Source: Candidatus Aminicenantota bacterium
Lineage (GTDB): Bacteria; Acidobacteriota; Aminicenantia; JAMOAD01
Assembly (NCBI GenBank): GCA_027070475.1
Contig: JALXDT010000085.1
Span: 1-7,280 of the forward strand
Length of the DNA stretch: 7,280 nt
Direction: 5' to 3'
Shown here: piece by piece, positions 1 to 6,208 of the stretch
Layout of the letters: each line of letters starts with the position of its first letter
Numbering within the stretch: the first letter of the stretch is position 1
Notes under the pieces: model-generated
The model's input: only the letters and a program-made list of their open reading frames with translations
The model's database searches: none
What the model was told of the DNA's origin: nothing
Position numbers and translations under genes: made by a program

Positions 1-527
1 CCATTTTCCTTAAAAGAGCTCCATCTGTATGAAAATTTTAAATTTTCTCTTTTTCTCTTTTTCAATAACCCGTTTTTTGTAACAGAGATTACCTCTGATA
101 AAAAATCCTTAATTTCCCTCCCGAATGCACCGGCATTTCCATAGACCGCACCGCCCACACTGCCTGGAATCCCGCTTAGCTCTTCATAGCCTGTAAGTTC
201 ATTATCCTCAAGGAAGTTTAAAAATTCAGAAAGGGGAGTTCCCGAAAAGACCTCTACAAGGCCCTGTTTGTTCAAGCTAATCCCTTTGATTTTATTTTTA
301 ATAACAAAAAAGGGGAAAAATCTGTCGGAAAAGAGTACATTAGAGCCTTCTCCTAAAAAAAACACCCTTAAGGCTCTCTCCTTTGAGAATTGCAAGGCTG
401 CTTTGAGTTTTTCCTGTGAATCAACTTCTGAGAAAAACAAAGCTCCATTTCCGACTTCTAAGGAGCATACCTCAGCTAATTTGAAATTTCCCTTAATTTC
501 AATGTTTTGATAATCAAAGCTAAACAT
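1..527 (-). CDS. murB: UDP-N-acetylenolpyruvoylglucosamine reductase MurB, N-terminal 175 residues (partial, runs off left edge)
   Basis: MurB reduces UDP-GlcNAc-enolpyruvate to UDP-MurNAc with NADPH and bound FAD, the second committed step of cytoplasmic peptidoglycan precursor synthesis. The reading frame is open from ATG at 527 to base 1. It shows the FAD-binding signatures of the family: LGEGSNVLFSD at residues 58-68 and GIPGSVGGAVYGNAGAFG at 119-136. FSYRWSSF at 165-172 fits the conserved YR-x-S segment. The later part, with the catalytic Ser and Glu, lies outside the window, so type I versus type II cannot be settled. The N-terminal 'T-x-x-IGG-x-A' motif of typical MurB appears here as CSLEVGNGA (21-29), a divergent form. 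The start overlaps the stop of the upstream peptidase gene by one base (TAATG) and I see no Shine-Dalgarno before it, so translation probably depends on coupling. Family assignment is very secure; completeness of the gene is unknown. Confidence 0.95.
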   Translation of the reverse strand, partial: MFSFDYQNIEIKGNFKLAEVCSLEVGNGALFFSEVDSQEKLKAALQFSKERALRVFFLGEGSNVLFSDRFFPFFVIKNKIKGISLNKQGLVEVFSGTPLSEFLNFLEDNELTGYEELSGIPGSVGGAVYGNAGAFGREIKDFLSEVISVTKNGLLKKRKRENLKFSYRWSSFKEN

Positions 528-2173
528 TATAAATTGTACATATAAACAGGCGGAGTTCTCATGACTTTGTAAACAGGATATATTCTGTATTTATTGCTCC
601 ATTCTCTGACAATAACCCTATCAAAAAAATTCCATGCTGCAAGCCCGTCTTCAGAAAGAGGTTCAAGCAAATATGCTACAAGCCTTGAGAGAGGTTGAGA
701 AAGAGATACATAAAATGAGCCTTTCGGGATTTGAACCTCTTTCAAAATCTCTTCTCCACTTAATTTATTTAAATGATGTCCCTGAAAAATTCTTTTTGAA
801 GATTTTATATCAGTTATTTTGAAAACCTTAACTTTATCCTTAAATCCCTCCCCTATTACCTGAACATTTATTCCATGTGTTTTTAATAGCTCGGCTACCT
901 GTTTTTCAGAGGGGAGTAAAACATATCCTTCTGTCAATTTTACAAATTTTTTTGGTTTATAACTTGCAAAGAGAGGGAGTTTATAAGTCTTTAATCTATC
1001 TGTTTTTTCCACCAAATAACCTCCGATCCATGGGGGATATTTTTTCTTCTCCTCTTCTGTCAGCTTTCTTACCTTGAAAACATAGCTGTCTATTGTAAAA
1101 TCATAGGTTTTAACCGGTTCAAAACTCACAGGAAAATCAGAGTTTTTCACTTTGTTTACAGCCCTTAAATCAGCCTCTCTCTCAAGAGCAGCTATTTTAT
1201 TTATATTTTTATTTGTATATTCCAAAATGGATTTTATAAATGCAAGAGCTCCCTTTACCCTTGTTTTAAAGTCTGCATGGGCATAATTTTCATCCAAAAT
1301 AGATAACCTGTTTCTCAAACCAAAATAGCAGGTACCGTATCTACCCAGATAAGCGTGATTTCTCCAGCCTTTTGAAGGGTCTTTTCTATCTACGAAATTT
1401 CCGTAAGGAATACTCTTAATACCATATTTTTTTTCAAGATTCTTGTCCACTTCGGGAAGCATTTTTTTCCACATAAAATCAATGAGGGTTTGATCTCCCT
1501 GAGGAGCCATATTGGGTGCATATGTAACAGGTTCTTGATGATAGGAACCGTCTGTCGTATGCATATCAACAAATAGAACAGGATCCCATCTTAAAAAAAT
1601 CTTATTTACCAGAGCTTTAACCTCAGGTGTTTCAAGTTTAAGATAATCCCTGTTTAAATCATAGCCCTGACCATTGTATCTTACCCCCGCTTCTTCAGGG
1701 CCATTATCTCTTCTGTGCCCCTTTGCTATTTTATCATTACCATCAGGATTAAAAATAGGTATGATTAACACAATTTGATTTTTTAAAAGATCCTCTCTGC
1801 CCTCTTCTAAAATCTCTCTCATCAGAATCTGAGTAGCTTCCTTTCCCTCTACCTCTCCTGCGTGTATGTTTGCCATTATAAGAACAGGTAATTTACCTGT
1901 AAATCTTAAATCCTCTGGTTTGGAAATTCCCTCTTCGCTTAAAATTACAAGCGGAATCTTTTTACCCTCAGTTGAAGTTGCAAAAAATGTTATTTTCATT
2001 TTATCCGGATGGTTTGCTTTCAACTTTTTAAGAAAATCCATTACTTCCTTGTAGGTTGATGTTCTTTTATAATCTGTCTTTTCCGGCACTGTTAAAAGTT
2101 TGCTTTCTTTAGCTTTTGAAAAACTTAACAAAAGAATAAAAAGCAAAGACAGGACAAAGAGTTTTTTCTTCAT
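527..2173 (-). CDS. Secreted M14-family zinc carboxypeptidase, 548 aa
   Basis: This is an exported metallopeptidase of the M14 (carboxypeptidase A-like) family. Residues 1-21 form a signal peptide: KKK, then a hydrophobic run ending SFSKA. The zinc site is visible as H104-A-G-E107 in ANIHAGEVEGKE, with the third ligand H205 in VDMHTTDG. NPDG is at 142-145, and DLNR at 172-175 carries the Asn-Arg pair that binds the substrate carboxylate in M14 enzymes. E295 in NRLSILDENYAHADF is the likely catalytic Glu, by position after the third zinc ligand and by family pattern. All key residues are present, so it should be active. Residues from about 340 to 548 form a C-terminal region I cannot assign to a named domain; similar long tails are common in this bacterial subgroup. 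The ATG at 2173 has AGAGG five bases upstream. The next gene, murB, starts in its stop codon. The substrate is unknown: external peptides or muropeptides are both possible. Confidence 0.9.
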   Translation of the reverse strand: MKKKLFVLSLLFILLLSFSKAKESKLLTVPEKTDYKRTSTYKEVMDFLKKLKANHPDKMKITFFATSTEGKKIPLVILSEEGISKPEDLRFTGKLPVLIMANIHAGEVEGKEATQILMREILEEGREDLLKNQIVLIIPIFNPDGNDKIAKGHRRDNGPEEAGVRYNGQGYDLNRDYLKLETPEVKALVNKIFLRWDPVLFVDMHTTDGSYHQEPVTYAPNMAPQGDQTLIDFMWKKMLPEVDKNLEKKYGIKSIPYGNFVDRKDPSKGWRNHAYLGRYGTCYFGLRNRLSILDENYAHADFKTRVKGALAFIKSILEYTNKNINKIAALEREADLRAVNKVKNSDFPVSFEPVKTYDFTIDSYVFKVRKLTEEEKKKYPPWIGGYLVEKTDRLKTYKLPLFASYKPKKFVKLTEGYVLLPSEKQVAELLKTHGINVQVIGEGFKDKVKVFKITDIKSSKRIFQGHHLNKLSGEEILKEVQIPKGSFYVSLSQPLSRLVAYLLEPLSEDGLAAWNFFDRVIVREWSNKYRIYPVYKVMRTPPVYMYNL

Positions 2174-2174
2174 T

Positions 2175-2202
2175 TTTACCTCTTAATATTTACCTCTTAA
2201 TA
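2175..2202 (-). repeat. Perfect 14-base tandem duplication covering the ribosome-binding site
   Basis: The minus-strand unit TATTAAGAGGTAAA occurs twice head to tail with no mismatch, at 2189-2202 and 2175-2188. Each copy carries one AGAGG. The distal copy would place its Shine-Dalgarno 19 bases from the ATG, too far for normal initiation, so it may be a standby site or a recent slippage product. No reading frame is affected because the repeat is fully intergenic. Confidence 0.9.
2179..2183 (-). promoter_or_regulatory. Ribosome-binding site of the M14 peptidase gene
   Basis: AGAGG reads on the minus strand five bases before the ATG at 2173 and decides this start. An identical AGAGG lies 14 bases further upstream, at 2193-2197, because the surrounding sequence is duplicated. 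Only the proximal copy has normal spacing. Confidence 0.75.
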
Positions 2203-2215
2203 AAATTTGTTTTAG

Positions 2216-2244
2216 ATTTTAACACTTCTTTTTTTTTTAGTAAA
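2216..2244 (-). promoter_or_regulatory. Candidate promoter for the M14 peptidase-murB pair
   Basis: On the minus strand, TTTACT (2239-2244) and TAAAAT (2216-2221) are separated by 17 bases. They match the sigma-70 consensus hexamers at 4 of 6 and 5 of 6 positions. The spacer begins with a run of ten A (2229-2238). It sits in the only gap between genes in the window, about 40-70 bases before the peptidase ATG, which is where a promoter would be expected. Such matches are frequent by chance in DNA this AT-rich, so this is an inference. Confidence 0.35.
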
Positions 2245-2250
2245 ATCAGA

Positions 2251-2949
2251 CTAATAGAGTTTCACGCTATCTCCTTTGATCCAGCCTAAGAGTATATTAT
2301 CTTTTGTAATTTTATACCATCCTCCATATATTGAAAGAATCTTTACTTCCTCTCCTTCCTGAATCTTATAAAGGGGTATTGAAGACGGGTCTGGTTCTGA
2401 AAAAACTTTTGCTTCCACCTTTTTTACAACAATACCCCTTTTTTCTTTAAAAAGTTTAAATCCGGAATAGTAGAAAGAAGAAAATGAGATGATTAAGATT
2501 AACAGCACTGCTAAAATTTTTAAGATATTAACTTTTCTTTTAAAAAAGAATTTTTTATATAAAAGAATCTGAATTGTAAGCAATAATATTAGCAGAAAAC
2601 CAAGAGAAAAAATATAGGTAAAGAAGATAGCTTCTCCTGTTTTAGCTTCTTTGTTTATTGTCTTAAGAGCTTTTATTGACCTTTGATAAAGGGGGAAAAG
2701 CCTTAAACTTTTCTTTAGATAGTAAACCGCAAAGCCCTTTTCTTCCTTGTTCCAGTGGGCAAGAGCCAAGTTATAATATATTCCTGGACTCTTTTTTATC
2801 TTTTCTATTTTTTTAAATATTTCTATTGCTTCATTAAAATTTTTCTTATTTAATTCTTCAATCCCTTTTTTGTATAAAGTGCCAACTGATTCTGCGAATA
2901 GTAAAGTCGGTAATAATATTATAAGAAAAAGCAGGCCTTTAACTTTCAC
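2251..2949 (-). CDS. batE: BatE-like protein: TPR, two membrane segments, C-terminal SH3-like domain (232 aa)
   Basis: This is the last gene of the bat cluster and matches the BatE layout. A signal peptide or first membrane anchor covers residues 1-19 (ending LLFA). A short TPR region follows at about 24-100 (GTLYKKGIEELNKKNFNEA, then YYNLALAHWN). Hydrophobic segments lie at about 108-131 and 142-163, and a bacterial SH3-like domain at about 173-232 includes GWYKI and LGWIKGDSV. The start is GTG at 2949, with GAGGAG (2957-2962) seven bases upstream, inside the end of batD. The genes overlap by 11 bases. TPR and SH3 domains suggest a scaffold that binds other Bat proteins or envelope ligands; no catalytic residues are apparent. 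The molecular role of BatE is not established in any organism I know of. The gene ends with TAG just before the 77-base gap. Confidence 0.85.
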   Translation of the reverse strand: MKVKGLLFLIILLPTLLFAESVGTLYKKGIEELNKKNFNEAIEIFKKIEKIKKSPGIYYNLALAHWNKEEKGFAVYYLKKSLRLFPLYQRSIKALKTINKEAKTGEAIFFTYIFSLGFLLILLLTIQILLYKKFFFKRKVNILKILAVLLILIISFSSFYYSGFKLFKEKRGIVVKKVEAKVFSEPDPSSIPLYKIQEGEEVKILSIYGGWYKITKDNILLGWIKGDSVKLY

Positions 2950-4639
2950 TTTCTTTCTCCTCTGTCAATTCCTTAAATATCCTTAATAATTTATCTATTA
3001 TCTCCTTTTTATCAATTGTTTTATTCTTCTCAGGTGAATACATAAAAGTCTGAATAAAAACAATTAATTCAATAAGCTCCTTAATTTTACTCTCCTTAAT
3101 TTCTTTTTTAACCAAAAATTCCTTTAATGAACTAATTCCCTCATCAAGAAGCCATCTATTGTATCTATAAAAAAAGAATTTGTTTACAAGAGAAAGTATT
3201 TTTTTGCAGAAGATAGCATGATTTTTCTCTTTCCGTATTTTACGCAATTCTCTTTTAATATTAAGTTTGGAGGCCACTTTCTTATTTCTTCTTTTAGCAC
3301 AGTATGGAAACAAAAGAAATGTTATCATCTCCAATATAATCAAGCCTATTATTATTCTCACTACATTAATAAACTTTAGGAAAAAGGGTGTTTCCCATTC
3401 TGATAGATATTTAGTTTCTGTTTCCGGTGGTGGCAACTTTTCTCTGAATATTTTTATACTTTTCGAATAAAAGGGAGCTTCAACCATAATGCTGAAGCTT
3501 CTCGTACATGTGTTTTTAAAAATTTTTTTGTCAGGAAGATAAAACCAGAAACAAAAGGATGGAATCTTCAAAAGGCCTCTTTTTTGAGGGACCATCAAAA
3601 ATGTCCACTCTTTTGTACCATTAATTTTATTTCCCTCATAATTCAGCTCAACTTTAACTTCCGGGGGATAAACATTGAAATATCTGTTTGTTTGAAATTT
3701 AGGGAGTTGAACTGATTTTATATTTCCGTCCCCTGATATTTTAATTGTATACCTGATATTTTCTCCTATTTTAGTTTTTATTTTATCTACAGAGGACTTC
3801 ACCCAGAAAGATCCTACAAGATACATAAAATCTCTTGGTGTGAGCGAAGGAGGTAATCTTTTTACATTTAAAATTAATCTATTGGACTTTCTATAGAGAG
3901 TCCTGTTATCCGTAGTGGAAATCTCAAAGGTAATAGGAGGTATTATTACTCTACCTGCTTTTTGCGGGAAAATCGCATATCTTTTAATTATATACTTATA
4001 ATATGTCTTTCCCTTATCTGTAATTTGCTCTCCTTTTATTTTGCCCGTCTCAGGGAATTCTTCCACCCAGACATTTGAAAGTATAAGAGGTTCCTTTATG
4101 ATAACACTGTTTATGGAAATATTTGTGATAAGTGAAAAACTCAAAACTACCTGCTGATTAACAATAACATCATTCTCACTCGGGTAAACAATCACCTTAA
4201 GTACAGAATTTTCACTCTGAAGGTTCTCTTCTGAAACAAAAATAGTTATAGGATAGGTTGAATACTCTTTCCCCCCATATTTTATCTTAAGGGAAGGTAT
4301 GGTTAATTCCCCGCTTCTTAAAGGTTTAAGCATCCACGTTATCTCCCTCTCCCTTACCCTTCCTAAAAAGATATCATTCTTTGTCCTTAAAGAACTTTTC
4401 TGTCTTATTATTTTAAAATCTTTTAATATTTCCTGAGTATTATAAATTTTTGTAGGAATTCTCTTCCCTTTAACATACAGTTTGAACACAATACTATCAT
4501 TTATTGAAATAGAGTTAGAACTTATCTCTGTTTTTAAAACAATTTTGTTTTCATCCTTTTGTCCATAGAGATAAAGGGTAATTGAGGAAAGAAAGAGAAA
4601 AAAGAATACAGTTTTAAGCTTTTTCATATTTTTTACCAA
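2939..4639 (-). CDS. batD: BatD-like exported protein with membrane anchor (566 aa)
   Basis: BatD proteins (the 'oxygen tolerance' family) are large beta-rich envelope proteins found with BatA and BatB. A signal peptide covers about residues 5-26. Extracytoplasmic beta repeats follow: NSISINDSIVFKLYVKG near 42-58, NDVIVNQQVVLSFSLI near 156-171, and VDKIKTKIGENIRYTIKISGDGNIKSVQLPKF at 284-315, the most characteristic BatD stretch. Two segments of the 'P-x-K/R-x-G-x-x-x-IPS' kind occur near 105-116 and 351-361. One transmembrane helix spans about 424-446, followed by a basic, helical cytoplasmic tail of about 120 residues. The start is uncertain. TTG at 4639 has AGGAG seven bases upstream; ATG at 4627 (four codons in) lies five bases after the batC stop but lacks a well-placed site. 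I chose TTG. The tail overlaps batE by 11 bases. Biochemical function is unknown; it probably holds a Bat complex in the periplasm. Confidence 0.87.
   Translation of the reverse strand: MVKNMKKLKTVFFFLFLSSITLYLYGQKDENKIVLKTEISSNSISINDSIVFKLYVKGKRIPTKIYNTQEILKDFKIIRQKSSLRTKNDIFLGRVREREITWMLKPLRSGELTIPSLKIKYGGKEYSTYPITIFVSEENLQSENSVLKVIVYPSENDVIVNQQVVLSFSLITNISINSVIIKEPLILSNVWVEEFPETGKIKGEQITDKGKTYYKYIIKRYAIFPQKAGRVIIPPITFEISTTDNRTLYRKSNRLILNVKRLPPSLTPRDFMYLVGSFWVKSSVDKIKTKIGENIRYTIKISGDGNIKSVQLPKFQTNRYFNVYPPEVKVELNYEGNKINGTKEWTFLMVPQKRGLLKIPSFCFWFYLPDKKIFKNTCTRSFSIMVEAPFYSKSIKIFREKLPPPETETKYLSEWETPFFLKFINVVRIIIGLIILEMITFLLFPYCAKRRNKKVASKLNIKRELRKIRKEKNHAIFCKKILSLVNKFFFYRYNRWLLDEGISSLKEFLVKKEIKESKIKELIELIVFIQTFMYSPEKNKTIDKKEIIDKLLRIFKELTEEKESES
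2957..2962 (-). promoter_or_regulatory. Ribosome-binding site supporting the GTG start of batE
   Basis: GAGGAG lies within the last codons of batD, seven bases before GTG at 2949. No ATG in the batE frame is close by, so this strong site decides a non-ATG start. Confidence 0.75.
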
Positions 4640-5229
4640 TCTTTATCTCCTGACTCCTTTTTTTCTCTTCTACTGAGAAAATTTTTCAAACTCATCCTCT
4701 CAGCATCCTTTATGTAATTTATAATCTGGGAATCCTCCTTTTTAAAGATATTTTTATTCTTTTTTCTCTTTCTGTTTCCACCTTTTTTTTCTCTTTCCTT
4801 CTCATTTTTATTTAAAAGAAGTTCAATATTCTTTTTGCAAACAATATCATCAGAATCAATTATAGCAGATTCTTTAAATAAAGTTAGAGCTTTTTCCTTT
4901 TCCCCTTTTTTATACATAATATAGGCAAGATTAAACAAAGCTCTCTTTTTAATAGATTTTTCGTTTGTTCCTTTTATTACTTTGATTAAGTATTTTTCAG
5001 CAAGTGCATATTCTTTCATTTTCAAATATACAGTCCCTATATTATAGTAGAGAGTTAATGATTTTCTACTGCCTTTTAAATACTGAGAGTAAAGAATCAG
5101 AGCTTTTTTATAATCACCTTTCAGATAAAATGTCCTTGCCCTATAAAAATCATATTTTCTCCTCAAAGAAAAATTCAGAGAAAAAATTAATATTACCAAT
5201 AAAAGTATAACCTTATTTCTTTTTACCAT
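4633..5229 (-). CDS. batC: BatC-like TPR protein (198 aa)
   Basis: This is a small tetratricopeptide-repeat protein in the usual BatC position between batB and batD. Residues 5-21 form an N-terminal hydrophobic segment (signal peptide or anchor). TPR-type helical pairs are seen around 26-55 (FYRARTFYLKGDYKKALILYSQYL), 60-86 (LYYNIGTVYLKMKEYALAEKYL) and 95-125 (KRALFNLAYIMYKKGEKEKALTLFKES). A highly charged Lys/Arg/Glu/Asn linker (about 140-165) follows. A short C-terminal helix ends in DKDW, an ending I recall as common among BatC-like proteins. The ATG at 5229 lies inside the last codons of batB (17-base overlap), with GGAG nine bases upstream, and the end overlaps batD by seven bases. The role is presumably protein-protein interaction within the Bat complex; there is no enzymatic motif. 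Confidence 0.82.
   Translation of the reverse strand: MVKRNKVILLLVILIFSLNFSLRRKYDFYRARTFYLKGDYKKALILYSQYLKGSRKSLTLYYNIGTVYLKMKEYALAEKYLIKVIKGTNEKSIKKRALFNLAYIMYKKGEKEKALTLFKESAIIDSDDIVCKKNIELLLNKNEKEREKKGGNRKRKKNKNIFKKEDSQIINYIKDAERMSLKNFLSRREKKESGDKDW
4647..4651 (-). promoter_or_regulatory. Ribosome-binding site favouring the TTG start of batD
   Basis: AGGAG within the batC end lies seven bases before TTG at 4639 and 19 bases before the alternative ATG at 4627. The spacing supports TTG and a seven-base overlap with batC. Confidence 0.6.
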
Positions 5230-6208
5230 ACCAGAAAACTCCGTAAAATATTAAAAGTATAAAGGCAAGGAAAAGTGGATATAAAGATTTATCAGCTTTT
5301 TTTACAAATATCTTTTTACTCTTAAATGTTTTTATAACCTTTATCACCTTTTTAGAAACCTCTTTATCTTTAATTTGAGGAGTATTTATTATTACGTAAT
5401 TTTCACTTCTCTTTATCATATTAATAATGAGCGGTGTGTTAAGTTTTGTTATTACAGTTTGACCATTTGAATCTTTTTTCCATCCTATGATTTTAAAATT
5501 ATCATTTCTTATAGGAATTGGAGCTCCCTCTGTACTACCTATTCCTATAAAAAATAGCGCGTTCCCGCACTCTATTATCTTTTGAGCCATCTCTCTGGGG
5601 GGATCATCAAAGCTTTCTCCGTCGGAAACAATTATGAAAATACTATTTTTTAAAGAATTACATGCCAATGAAGATAAGCTTTCAAGGGCTCTGCCCAGAT
5701 ATGAACCTTGAATACTGTTTATTTCAGGATTAACATCCATTAAATATGTGTTGAAACTCTGAAAATCTGATGTCGGGGGGACAAGTATTTCTGAATCTCC
5801 TGCAAAAATAAAAAGGGATAAAAAATCTTTTTTATAAAATTTGCTTGCAATTGAAAGTATAATTTCTTTTGCTTTCTCAAGTCTGTTAGGATAAATATCT
5901 TCTGCCAGCATGGAATATGAATTATCAAGAACAAAAACTATGTTTGTTCTATTTTGACTCCTATCTACACTCTCAACTCCCCACCTTGGAAGCATTAAAG
6001 AAAGTACAAGGAAAGAAACCCCTGAGATAAATAATATATTTATGAAAAAATCTTTTTTTACTATTCTCATGTATTTCCTTATTTTGTGTTCATCTTTAAA
6101 CATTAGAAGCAAAATTTTTTTCTTCTTTGAAATCTGAACTATTGACAGGATAAGAATAAGAAGAGGAAAAACAAAAAGGATGTACAAAGATGCTCTTCCA
6201 AAATCCAT
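5213..6208 (-). CDS. batB: BatB-like membrane VWA-domain protein (331 aa)
   Basis: This is the second of the two membrane-anchored von Willebrand factor A proteins of the cluster. Two N-terminal membrane segments lie at about 8-26 and 54-73. The VWA domain begins near 88 with NIVFVLDNSYSMLAEDIYPNRLEKAK. Its MIDAS motif D95-x-S97-x-S99 is intact, and the later Asp is D196 in VSDGE. The middle metal-binding position, normally Thr in 'QGTxLG', is Ser169 in QGSYLGRAL. A C-terminal membrane helix spans about 310-327, so the domain sits between membrane anchors, with the VWA part probably periplasmic. The ATG at 6208 shares one base with the batA stop (TAATG) and has AGAGG (6216-6220) seven bases upstream. 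Divalent-metal-dependent protein binding is the expected activity; partners are probably BatA and BatD. Confidence 0.92.
   Translation of the reverse strand: MDFGRASLYILFVFPLLILILSIVQISKKKKILLLMFKDEHKIRKYMRIVKKDFFINILFISGVSFLVLSLMLPRWGVESVDRSQNRTNIVFVLDNSYSMLAEDIYPNRLEKAKEIILSIASKFYKKDFLSLFIFAGDSEILVPPTSDFQSFNTYLMDVNPEINSIQGSYLGRALESLSSLACNSLKNSIFIIVSDGESFDDPPREMAQKIIECGNALFFIGIGSTEGAPIPIRNDNFKIIGWKKDSNGQTVITKLNTPLIINMIKRSENYVIINTPQIKDKEVSKKVIKVIKTFKSKKIFVKKADKSLYPLFLAFILLIFYGVFWYGKKK

Noticed and set aside
268..510. Plus-strand open frame of 80 codons
   Set aside because: It lies entirely opposite murB, which has clear FAD-binding motifs on the minus strand; the plus-strand translation has no recognisable features.
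634..1077. Plus-strand open frames opposite the peptidase gene
   Set aside because: They are antisense to a protein with complete M14 motifs and show no ribosome-binding sites or protein-like composition.
1390..1572. Short minus-strand frame inside the peptidase gene
   Set aside because: It is an alternative frame of the same strand within the catalytic domain, with no independent support.
2215..2247. Intrinsic terminator after batE
   Set aside because: The stem would be seven A/T-dominated pairs with a 19-base loop, and no T run follows it on the minus strand; the T run seen on the plus strand is in the loop.
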